A stretch of DNA of 64,000 bases, from the NCBI RefSeq assembly GCF_004368405.1, contig NZ_SBJH01000095.1, positions 93,888 to 157,887 on the forward strand, in the 5' to 3' direction. This DNA comes from Olivibacter sp. XZL3 (lineage in GTDB: Bacteria > Bacteroidota > Bacteroidia > Sphingobacteriales > Sphingobacteriaceae). Positions 26,154-34,156 of the stretch are shown here, in pieces (within the stretch, counting starts at the first letter, position 1; every line of letters begins with the position of its first letter). Made by a program: the position numbers and the translations under genes. The notes beneath the pieces were generated by a model. The model did not search any database and was not told where the DNA came from. It worked only from the letters and a program-made list of their open reading frames with translations.

Positions 26154-27644
26154 CTAAAGTAAGTCGAGCACCACAGCCGGGAAAATACCGAACAAAACAG
26201 TTAGCAGACACAAAAGAAAGGCCGTTATTAATAAAGCGTTTAGCGGAGCCTTTTGCTCGCTTTGTTCCGCAGCGCTTCTTAAAAACGCCTGTAGCGGAAT
26301 TTTAAAATAAAAAAACAAAGCCACCACGGTTGTGATTGCTCCTGTGACCGCCAGCAGCAGCCATACCAAATCTGCCTCTGCCTGATAGGCGGTGAGCACT
26401 GCCGAAAAAGTGAGTAATTTAGCAACAAAGCCCGCCGTTGGCGGCAATCCGATAAGCGAAACCATTAAAATCGTTAGAGCGACCATTACTGCTGGATGAG
26501 ATTTTCCTAAACCTCGATATTGGCTAATTTCGGTTAATCCCAATTTCTCTTCCAGATAATCGGCCAGCATAAACACCCCCATATTCATGATCACGTAAGA
26601 AGCTAAAAAAAAGAAAAGGATCGGAAAGGAACGCTCAACATCCGCTAATATGATCATCACTAGGAAACCCGTATGCCCGATGGAGGAATAAGCCATCATG
26701 CGCTTCATATTGTTCTGCCGGATCGCCACTAAATTCCCCACGAGCATGCTCGCCATAGCGATGACAGCCAAAAGGTAAAAAAGCGGCCTGGGTATAGCTG
26801 TATCTAGCGTTTGGGGCCAGGATAAAACAAAGCGTCCGAGGAGGACGATCGCTCCTATTTTCGGCGCGGTGGATAAAAAAGCAGTGACCGGCGTAGGCGC
26901 TCCTTGATATACGTCCGGACTCCAAAAGTGAAAAGGAACAAATGAGAGTTTGAATCCGATGCCTGTCAATACCAACAAAGTAGCCAGCATAAATACAGGA
27001 GCCGGCATTGCCAGAAGCCCTGTTAAATGGCGAGCGTCAACAAAACTAAGACTACCTGTATAACCGTAAAAAAAAGACAAGCCGTATAGCATAATTGCTG
27101 AGCATACCGTTCCAAAGAGCACATACTTTACAGCAGCTTCACTTTGTTTATTATCACGCGATAAATAGGCCACCATCACGTAAGAACCTATAGAAACCAT
27201 TTCTATGGTAATATATACCATCAACCAATTCACCGCAATAGCCATCAAATTCAGTCCGATATGAACGGCGAGTAAAACACTCAGTAAATCATCCATCTTT
27301 TTAGGATGATTTCGCAAAGGTTGATTATGGTATACAAAAATGCAGAACAGCAGGCAAACAAAACCAATGAGCACCTTCAGCAAAGCGCCGTTTGCATCGG
27401 GTAAAATCATCTCAAAAAAAACAGGGCCCGCAGCAGGCGAAGAGCTTTGAAGAACCGCAGCAAGACCGGCAGCCACAATACCGGTAACGCTCAGCCACCA
27501 GGTCACTTTAGACTGACCTTTCGAAATTCCGGAGAATATGCTTAACAGAAAAGTAGTCGCTAATATAAATTCCGGCAACAGGAAGGGTAGCCCATCCAAT
27601 ACGCCATTTAACAACTTACTTATTTGTGGAATGTATTCTCTCAT
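26154..27644 (-). CDS. nuoN: NADH-quinone oxidoreductase subunit N
   Basis: 496 residues from the ATG; a GTG 9 bases upstream is possible, but the ATG sits 12 bases after the nuoM stop. One of the three antiporter-like proton-pumping subunits of complex I, with about 14 membrane helices. The conserved lysine and glutamate helices are recognisable in NWLMVYITIEMVSIGSYVMV and GIGFKLSFVPFHFWSPDVYQGAP; MKRMMAYSSIGHTGF is the second signature. It ends the nuo block; no gene follows on this strand for about 200 bases. Confidence 0.95.
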   Translation of the reverse strand: MREYIPQISKLLNGVLDGLPFLLPEFILATTFLLSIFSGISKGQSKVTWWLSVTGIVAAGLAAVLQSSSPAAGPVFFEMILPDANGALLKVLIGFVCLLFCIFVYHNQPLRNHPKKMDDLLSVLLAVHIGLNLMAIAVNWLMVYITIEMVSIGSYVMVAYLSRDNKQSEAAVKYVLFGTVCSAIMLYGLSFFYGYTGSLSFVDARHLTGLLAMPAPVFMLATLLVLTGIGFKLSFVPFHFWSPDVYQGAPTPVTAFLSTAPKIGAIVLLGRFVLSWPQTLDTAIPRPLFYLLAVIAMASMLVGNLVAIRQNNMKRMMAYSSIGHTGFLVMIILADVERSFPILFFFLASYVIMNMGVFMLADYLEEKLGLTEISQYRGLGKSHPAVMVALTILMVSLIGLPPTAGFVAKLLTFSAVLTAYQAEADLVWLLLAVTGAITTVVALFFYFKIPLQAFLRSAAEQSEQKAPLNALLITAFLLCLLTVLFGIFPAVVLDLL

Positions 27645-27656
27645 AAATAACACTAC

Positions 27657-29258
27657 TTATTTTGCGCCACTCACCAATTCAATTAAAGAAAGTACGGAAG
27701 CGTTTATTTTATCAAAAGCCAGGGAGGGCATCAGACCGAACAAGAGTGCCAAAATCACCATGGGTACCAAAACGAACGTTTCCCTGCCGTCGACGTCCGT
27801 TAGCCGTGCCTTCCATTCATCTCCTCCTTTTAATCTGGTCTCTCCAAAAAACATACGTTGCAGTGTCCATAAAAAATAAGCGGCACTTAATAAAATTCCA
27901 ATTGCGCCGCCGATGGCCATCCACCTCGGCAGCAGCCCGTTAACACTTTCCGCGTTGAATGCTCCGATGATGGTAAAGGCTTCCGCAATAAAAGCCGAGA
28001 AGCCCGGTAATCCAAGAGACGCAAAAAACGCGATTGCTACAAAAGCCGTATATTTGGGCATCATGGTTCCCAGACCCCTGAAGTTATAGATCATCCGATC
28101 ATGCACCCGATCATATATTATTCCTACCAGAAAGAACAGCATCGCGGATAAAAATCCGTGACTGACCATTTGAAACATTGCACCACTCAGTCCCTCTGGC
28201 GTCAAAGAAGCGATTCCTAAAAGTACAAACCCCATATGCGAAACGGAAGAATAAGCGACCAAACGTTTCAAATCCTGTTGTGCCAAGGCATTAAGCGCCC
28301 CGTATAGGATGGAAATTACCCCAATAAGTCCGATCCACCACGCGCTGTCCAGTGCGATATCAGGAAAAATACTGTAGCATATCCTGATCATACCATAGCC
28401 CCCCACTTTCAGCAGTATCCCCGCTAGAATGATAGAAATGGGCGTAGGCGCCTCCACGTGTGCATCAGGCAACCAAGTGTGCAGCGGTACGATCGGCACT
28501 TTAATAGCAAAAGCGATAAAAAGAACGATAAATGCGAGCAGGCGGGCAGCTATGCCAAATAGTTGATAGTCGCCCGAAACCGAAAAGATGGAGCCATCTA
28601 GGTAGTTTTTACCGTCCATCATGTGCAATAAATTAAAGGTATGGTTTCCGGTAACCGGGTCGATAACCGAAAAATATAAGCCGACCATCACCAGTAACAT
28701 GAATACCGAACCGAACAAGGTATAAAGAAAAAATTTCATGGCTGCGTATTCTCTTCTTGCTCCGCCCCAAATGCCTATAAGAAAATATAGCGGCAGCAGC
28801 ATAACCTCGTAGAACACATAAAAAAGGAAAAAATCGAGCGCCACAAACACACCCATAACCGCCATATTGAGCAATAACAAGAGGGAGAAAAAACCTTTAG
28901 GCTGCTTATCAATCTTCCACGAAGCCACAACGGCTACGAACATCACCAAGGCGGTTAAGAACAAGAACAAAATAGAAAATCCGTCGACCCCTACGAAATA
29001 ATCGACCTCCAAACTACCCAAACTGCCCAAGTTCAACCTAATCCAAGGGAGCTTCTCTACGAATTGGTAACTATCTATTGCAGAAACTCCAGCAAGCTTT
29101 TCGTCAAACGAAGTATACATATAAGCCGCGAGCAACAGCTGTACCGCACTTACGCCCGCTGCAAGGTATTTGTAGAGGGCTTTGTAGGCCGAAGGCACCA
29201 GCAATATAAGAAGCGCTGCAAGTAAAGGCAAAAAGATTAAAACAGACAATAAGCTCAT
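27657..29258 (-). CDS. nuoM: NADH-quinone oxidoreductase subunit M
   Basis: 533 residues, about 14 membrane helices. A proton-pumping antiporter-like subunit of complex I. Signature segments: FFLFYVFYEVMLLPLYFLIG with the essential glutamate, KVPIVPLHTWLPDAHVEAPT with the conserved lysine of the discontinuous helix, and DLKRLVAYSSVSHMGFV. Starts 9 bases after nuoL ends and precedes nuoN by 12 bases, so it is in the same transcript. Confidence 0.96.
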   Translation of the reverse strand: MSLLSVLIFLPLLAALLILLVPSAYKALYKYLAAGVSAVQLLLAAYMYTSFDEKLAGVSAIDSYQFVEKLPWIRLNLGSLGSLEVDYFVGVDGFSILFLFLTALVMFVAVVASWKIDKQPKGFFSLLLLLNMAVMGVFVALDFFLFYVFYEVMLLPLYFLIGIWGGARREYAAMKFFLYTLFGSVFMLLVMVGLYFSVIDPVTGNHTFNLLHMMDGKNYLDGSIFSVSGDYQLFGIAARLLAFIVLFIAFAIKVPIVPLHTWLPDAHVEAPTPISIILAGILLKVGGYGMIRICYSIFPDIALDSAWWIGLIGVISILYGALNALAQQDLKRLVAYSSVSHMGFVLLGIASLTPEGLSGAMFQMVSHGFLSAMLFFLVGIIYDRVHDRMIYNFRGLGTMMPKYTAFVAIAFFASLGLPGFSAFIAEAFTIIGAFNAESVNGLLPRWMAIGGAIGILLSAAYFLWTLQRMFFGETRLKGGDEWKARLTDVDGRETFVLVPMVILALLFGLMPSLAFDKINASVLSLIELVSGAK

Positions 29259-29267
29259 ATTTCCAGG

Positions 29268-31325
29268 TTAAGGACTAAAAATCTTTAATCCAACAAATAA
29301 CACAATTAACAAAACTAAAAACATACTAAACAAATAGTATTGTATCTTCCCTTTTCTTGAACCGCGCAATACACCGCCCGCAAAAACGGCAGCCTTTCCG
29401 ACTCCGTTTACCAAGCCATCCACCAAGGCCCGATCAAGCCATTGCGCCGTATTGGCAAACCAACGGACAGTACCTGCACCTGTATCTACTAAGCCGTCCA
29501 CTATTGTGCGATCAAATGCGTACAACATCTTCGATACCTTCAGTAGCGGCTTAACGATGCCTTTTTCATACATTACATTGAGATACCACTGCGCAGCGGA
29601 AAACTCATAAAGCCTACCACGCAAGCTGCCCTGCGGATATTTACCTTGTGCATACCATCTCCAAGCTATAAAAATCATCACAATGGCCAGTCCATTGACT
29701 GCCGCTGGCACAACAGTATGATATATATTAACGCGTTCCAAGGTCTCCGGCAATTCGAAACCTTTAATTATCCAGGTATCTTCGAATAGGAGTGGATTAT
29801 ATGAAAATAGCGGAAAGAGAGAGCAGAGTCCCAAAAACAGCATGGGAAGCAGCATGCCACGGGGCGCTTCATGCAGATAGTTTGTCCCTTGACCGATTGC
29901 AGAAATCCTGGGCTTTCCATAAAACACCTTGAATACTAATCTAGCGATATAGAAAGCCGTCAAGGCACTGGTCACTAACAAGGACACCGGAATAAACTTC
30001 CACCAGGCAGACTGCCATTCGGCCCATTCGAAAGCAAAAATCAGAATAGCATCTTTAGAGAGGTAACCGGCAGTTAGCGGTAAACCTGCGAGTGCAAGGG
30101 CCGCCACCAGCGTTAAGCGGAAAGTATGAGGCATATACCGTCGCAATCCCCCCATATTCCGTATATCTTGCGGATCTAACTCGAGTTTAAGCGTTTCTTT
30201 TACGTGCTGCATCTCATGTATGACTGCTCCGGCTGAGAGGAAAAGTAAACACTTAAAAAACGCATGCGTAACCAAGTGAAAGATAGCCACGCCATATTGC
30301 CCGATACCTATGGCAACCATCATAAAGCCCAATTGCGAAATGGTAGAAAACGCTAATATTTTCTTTATATCCTGCTGCGTGAGGGCGATGGTAGCAGCCA
30401 TCAGCGCCGTAAAGGCACCTATAGCACCGATGAGCAAAAGTATCTGCGCATCAAAAAGCGGAGAAATCCTTACGAGCATGAAAACACCTGCAGCAACCAT
30501 GGTTGCCGCGTGAATCAAAGAAGAAACCGAGGTAGGCCCCTCCATCGCATCAGGTAACCAGATATGAAAAGGGAATTGGGCCGATTTCGCCATTGCACCT
30601 AGAAAGAAGGCTGCTCCTGCGATCGTCAACCAAAAAGCTGGCATAGCATGCTGCGCGTATCGCCATTCCACACCATCGTTAAAGGCTTCCCGTACCATTC
30701 CATGGTCTCCAAAGAGTGCGACTAAATCCAGTGTCTGAAACTGCGTATAAATAATCGCTATTCCGATAAGAAACCCAAGATCTCCTATCCTGTTAATCAA
30801 AAAGGCCTTTTTATTGGCCTTTATGGCGGCAGGCCTTGTAAACCAAAAACCGATCAATAGATAGGAAGCAAAGCCCACGAGCTCCCATCCTATATACATA
30901 AGTAACAGGCTATCGGCCATCACCAGGCCAAGCATGGCGAAGCAAAAAAGGCTGAGGTAGAGCCAATATCGATGGATGCCGTAATCGCCCTTCATGTAAA
31001 CCATTGAATATACGTGGACGGGAAGTGCAATGGCACACACGAGCAACAACAGGAGAGCCGACAAATTATTCAGTAATATACCCGCTTTGAAAGAATGCTC
31101 CCCTATCCGGAACCAGGATGTTTGTTGATGGACTTGCTGCCCGTTCCAAACAGTGGCAAAGATAAAAATTGCTGCCAGCAGGCTTATCGCAATCGCCACT
31201 GTAGCCGGAATTCCGCTTCGTAACCGTTTTCCCGCAATGGCGGAGAGACCAAAAGAAATGAGTGGAGCACACAGCACAATAAGTGCCGCTAAAACAGGTG
31301 TTGATATCTGACTCAGCTGGTCCAT
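29268..31325 (-). CDS. nuoL: NADH-quinone oxidoreductase subunit L
   Basis: 685 residues, somewhat longer than E. coli NuoL (613). The largest antiporter-like subunit, at the distal end of the membrane arm, with a long lateral helix near the C-terminus that ties it to NuoM and NuoN. Signatures: LLLMYIGWELVGFASYLLIG, FPFHIWLPDAMEGPTSVSSLIH and DIKKILAFSTISQLGFM. The extra C-terminal region (after about 560) ends in a hydrophobic segment FSMFLVLLIVLFVGLKIF. Its ATG follows the nuoK stop with no gap. Confidence 0.96.
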   Translation of the reverse strand: MDQLSQISTPVLAALIVLCAPLISFGLSAIAGKRLRSGIPATVAIAISLLAAIFIFATVWNGQQVHQQTSWFRIGEHSFKAGILLNNLSALLLLLVCAIALPVHVYSMVYMKGDYGIHRYWLYLSLFCFAMLGLVMADSLLLMYIGWELVGFASYLLIGFWFTRPAAIKANKKAFLINRIGDLGFLIGIAIIYTQFQTLDLVALFGDHGMVREAFNDGVEWRYAQHAMPAFWLTIAGAAFFLGAMAKSAQFPFHIWLPDAMEGPTSVSSLIHAATMVAAGVFMLVRISPLFDAQILLLIGAIGAFTALMAATIALTQQDIKKILAFSTISQLGFMMVAIGIGQYGVAIFHLVTHAFFKCLLFLSAGAVIHEMQHVKETLKLELDPQDIRNMGGLRRYMPHTFRLTLVAALALAGLPLTAGYLSKDAILIFAFEWAEWQSAWWKFIPVSLLVTSALTAFYIARLVFKVFYGKPRISAIGQGTNYLHEAPRGMLLPMLFLGLCSLFPLFSYNPLLFEDTWIIKGFELPETLERVNIYHTVVPAAVNGLAIVMIFIAWRWYAQGKYPQGSLRGRLYEFSAAQWYLNVMYEKGIVKPLLKVSKMLYAFDRTIVDGLVDTGAGTVRWFANTAQWLDRALVDGLVNGVGKAAVFAGGVLRGSRKGKIQYYLFSMFLVLLIVLFVGLKIFSP

Positions 31326-31631
31326 TTAGTCTTTCAAATCGTTAATGTCGTCTGGATTAATACTCTTATAGTGTTTATATACATTCAGTATAATCGCCAA
31401 CGCAACCGCTACAGCGGCGGCAGCCAAGACGATAGCGAATAAAGCAAAAGTTTGGCCTCCGTAGAGACCGCCGTCATATCTGCCGAAAGCCACCAAATTT
31501 AAGACCGCCGCATTAATCATTAGCTCAATGCCCACCAATACCAGAATAGCATTCTTCTTGGCCAATACAGCGTATAACCCGGTGGAAAACAACAAAGCAC
31601 TGACCAGCAGGAAATGGGTTAGGCTTATCAC
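31326..31631 (-). CDS. nuoK: NADH-quinone oxidoreductase subunit K
   Basis: 101 residues with three membrane helices, the standard NuoK size. The two conserved membrane glutamates of the proton path are visible: LVLVGIELMINAAVLNLVAF contains the first, and the second helix bundle follows (GGQTFALFAIVLAAAAVAVALAI). It starts with GTG, overlapping the nuoJ stop in a GTGA arrangement, which supports this non-ATG start. Confidence 0.94.
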   Translation of the reverse strand: MISLTHFLLVSALLFSTGLYAVLAKKNAILVLVGIELMINAAVLNLVAFGRYDGGLYGGQTFALFAIVLAAAAVAVALAIILNVYKHYKSINPDDINDLKD

Positions 31632-32179
31632 GGTTCCTGATTCTCCTTCCTCGCCAAATGAGCAGCGCCCATCAATGCCATCATCAGAAACACAGAAACC
31701 ACTTCAAAGGGCAATACATAGCGCGTCATGAGGTTAATTCCTAAATGATGTATGGTATTATCTTGATACCGAATCAACAGCTGTTGCTGCTTCGCCTCGG
31801 TGATCCACTGCGGCTCGTTTATTGCCACCTGCCATACGACACTGAGCAGCATCGTAAAAAAGCTAATAGCTATGATTCCTGCCTGCCAAGATGGCATCCC
31901 AAAAACACCCTTGACACCCGACTGTAAATCGCTCAGCAATACCTTATTTGACAACATAAACGCAAACAGCATTAACACTAAGACGCCGCCTACATAAACA
32001 ATGACCTGCGTTACCGCCACAAAATCGGCCAAGGCAAAAACATAAAGACCGGCCACAGCAAACAGCGTTACAAAGAAAAGGAACAAGCTCCGCACTAGAT
32101 TTTTCATGGAAACGATCAAGAGGGCAGAGCCGACCGCCGTAAACGCAAGTAAATAGAAAAGGAGTAAATTTAAACTCAT
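31628..32179 (-). CDS. nuoJ: NADH-quinone oxidoreductase subunit J
   Basis: 183 residues with five hydrophobic segments. NuoJ sits at the junction of the membrane arm near the quinone site. Typical features are AVTQVIVYVGGVLVLMLFAFML, the family signature in helix 3, and ARYVLPFEVVSVFLMMALMGA-like C-terminal helix (RYVLPFEVVSVFLMMALMG). Its ATG overlaps the nuoI stop (ATGA) and its stop overlaps the nuoK start, so translation is coupled along the block. Confidence 0.95.
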   Translation of the reverse strand: MSLNLLLFYLLAFTAVGSALLIVSMKNLVRSLFLFFVTLFAVAGLYVFALADFVAVTQVIVYVGGVLVLMLFAFMLSNKVLLSDLQSGVKGVFGMPSWQAGIIAISFFTMLLSVVWQVAINEPQWITEAKQQQLLIRYQDNTIHHLGINLMTRYVLPFEVVSVFLMMALMGAAHLARKENQEP

Positions 32180-32739
32180 GTTTTGCGTTTCGCTGCCTCC
32201 TTTTCAGCCTGAAATCGTGCCCAATCCGCACGTTTTTCTTCGATTTCCTCCTCTGTCATTTTAGAAAACTTATAAATGAAGTCGGATGGATCGGTGAAAC
32301 TACGATCGTAATTATTGGTCATGGTAATGCATTCCGTTGGGCACACTACCGTGCACAGGCCGCAATACAGACATTTCGCCATATCGATATCAAACTTTGC
32401 GGCGTATAAGCGCTTCACACTGCCATCTGAAGTCTTTCCAATGGCTTCCGTCGCTTTAATTGCTTCGATGCTGATACAATCTACCGGACAAGCTTTGGCA
32501 CATAAGTCGCATACTATACAGTCGTCAATCTCAACATCCAACTGATAACGGGCTACCTCCGGTATCGGTATTTTCTGTTTAGGGTACTGAATAGTCGTAA
32601 CGCCCTGCTGTTTGTCAAAATAATTTTCCTGCTTAATATCTAACTCTTTACGTGCTGTGCGTGCGGCAAAAAAATGCCGAAGGGTGATTGTTAAGCCCTT
32701 AAGCGCAGTAGTAAATGCATGTAATGTTCTTTTTAACAT
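32176..32739 (-). CDS. nuoI: NADH-quinone oxidoreductase subunit I (two 4Fe-4S clusters)
   Basis: 187 residues. Carries electrons through clusters N6a and N6b towards quinone. Two complete motifs are seen: CIVCDLCAKACPVDCI and CLYCGLCTVVCPTECI. A lysine/arginine-rich N-terminal stretch and the tail EKRADWARFQAEKEAAKRKT are charged, as usual for this peripheral subunit. The gap to nuoH is 123 bases, the only sizeable gap in the block, and shows no gene. Confidence 0.96.
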   Translation of the reverse strand: MLKRTLHAFTTALKGLTITLRHFFAARTARKELDIKQENYFDKQQGVTTIQYPKQKIPIPEVARYQLDVEIDDCIVCDLCAKACPVDCISIEAIKATEAIGKTSDGSVKRLYAAKFDIDMAKCLYCGLCTVVCPTECITMTNNYDRSFTDPSDFIYKFSKMTEEEIEEKRADWARFQAEKEAAKRKT

Positions 32740-32862
32740 ATTATTTCAGCTTTAATCGGTAAGCTATAGGCTTTAAGCTTTACGCCGACTTAGTAAGCAG
32801 CCCCATTGGCTTTAATTCCCCTAGCGATGATCCCTGCCTATCGAAAACGCGCTACTTCTCCA

Positions 32863-33945
32863 CTACCCTACCATTACCATAATTCGCCAGATACCGGAGA
32901 TGACCATGCACAAGAAGGCTAAGGGAGTGAGCACCTTCCAAGATAAACTCATTAGCTGATCCACCCGTAATCGAGGGAGCGTCCATCTAATCAGAATCTG
33001 GATTCCCACTATTAATAAAGTTTTGGCTAACACCCAAAAAATTCCCCAGGCCATACCGGTAGTCCACGTTGCCAATTTCCAAGCGCCTATATTGGGCAAA
33101 GGACTGTTCCAACCACCTAAAAAGAGTACGACTCCAATCATGGAAACCAAGAACATCAGACAATACTCGGCCAAAAAGAAAAAAGCAAAGCGTAGGCCAC
33201 CATACTCCGTGTGATAACCCGATACCAGCTCCGACTCGGCTTCCGGAATATCGAAAGGAGCGCGATTGCACTCGGCCAACGAAGCGATAAAATAAATAAC
33301 ATAAGCCAAAATAAGGTGAGGCGCTTGAAAAATATTCCATGCAAAGAAGCCCCCTATTTCACTTACATCCCAAAAACCTAAAAAGAGCAGGCGTTCATTG
33401 GTCAATATCCCCTGATTTACCGTAAGCTCCTGCATGTCGAGCGTCTGTGTTATCATCACCGCCGCAATTAAGGCTAAACCAGCCGGTATTTCATAAGAAA
33501 TGATCTGTGCTACCGAACGGAGCGATCCCAATAGAGCAAACTTATTATTGGAACCCCATCCAGCCATTAGCACACCCACCGCTTCTACAGATATGATAGC
33601 AATCACATAAAACAAGCCAAGATTTAAAGCTGCCGGCGCTACATCCGGAGCCCAAGGCATTGCCGCAAAGCCCAAATATACCGCAACAAATACAACAACC
33701 GGTGCTGCGGCGAAGAGTATCTTATCTGCATTCGCTGGTGAGATAAACTCTTTCTGCAATAGCTTCAGGATATCCGCGATGGTTTGCAAACTACCAAACT
33801 TTCCCGTTTCCATTGGACCTAGGCGATCCTGCACAAAGCCAGCCACCTTGCGCTCCGCGTATACCGCAAAGAGCGTAAAGCCCGCTAAAAAAGCGAACAA
33901 TAGGACGGCCACCAGAACATATATAACGTAAAAACTCAAGATCAA
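32863..33945 (-). CDS. nuoH: NADH-quinone oxidoreductase subunit H, TTG start
   Basis: 360 residues, about eight helices, forming part of the quinone-binding chamber. Signatures: YAERKVAGFVQDRLGPMETG near the N-terminus and ECNRAPFDIPEAESELVSGYHTEY cut here as NRAPFDIPEAESELVSGYH. The reading frame has no ATG upstream of this region: a TAG stop lies three codons before a TTG that starts LILSFYVIYVL, and the first in-frame ATG is far inside the conserved part. Either this TTG or the TTG two codons later is the start. A perfect -7 box 22 bases upstream fits such a short leader. It is the first gene of the nuoH-N block; nuoA-G are not upstream. Confidence 0.93.
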   Translation of the reverse strand: MILSFYVIYVLVAVLLFAFLAGFTLFAVYAERKVAGFVQDRLGPMETGKFGSLQTIADILKLLQKEFISPANADKILFAAAPVVVFVAVYLGFAAMPWAPDVAPAALNLGLFYVIAIISVEAVGVLMAGWGSNNKFALLGSLRSVAQIISYEIPAGLALIAAVMITQTLDMQELTVNQGILTNERLLFLGFWDVSEIGGFFAWNIFQAPHLILAYVIYFIASLAECNRAPFDIPEAESELVSGYHTEYGGLRFAFFFLAEYCLMFLVSMIGVVLFLGGWNSPLPNIGAWKLATWTTGMAWGIFWVLAKTLLIVGIQILIRWTLPRLRVDQLMSLSWKVLTPLAFLCMVISGIWRIMVMVG

Positions 33946-33967
33946 CTTGCACTATGTGTAATTAATG

Positions 33968-33975
33968 CAAACTTA
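33968..33975 (-). promoter_or_regulatory. -7 promoter box of nuoH-N
   Basis: On the minus strand this is TAAGTTTG, a perfect TAnnTTTG match. The expected transcript start leaves a leader of about 15-20 bases before the TTG codon of nuoH. A -33 TTTG is not obvious. Confidence 0.5.
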
Positions 33976-34054
33976 ACGATTAAGCACGAAAATACTAAAT
34001 GGAAAATAAACTTATTTTGAATGATTCTAATAACTACTTATGCAGTAGTGATTG

Positions 34055-34149
34055 GCTATCAGTTGTCAGTTACCCGTTGTGCGTTGTGCCGGTTGTGCGT
34101 TGCCTGTTGCCAGCTGCCTAATACCAATAGCCTAATGCCTACTCCCTAC
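34055..34149 (-). repeat. Composite 7-bp degenerate repeat downstream of poxB
   Basis: Read on the minus strand, right after the poxB stop come TAG-rich units (GTAGGGAGT, GCATTAGGC, TATTAGGC), then units of the type GGCAACA, GCACAAC, GGTAACTGAC, AACTGAT. The same two-part order is seen after yceH at 38.7 kb. The tract fills the gap between poxB and the nuoH promoter. Confidence 0.6.
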
Positions 34150-34156
34150 TTCAAAG

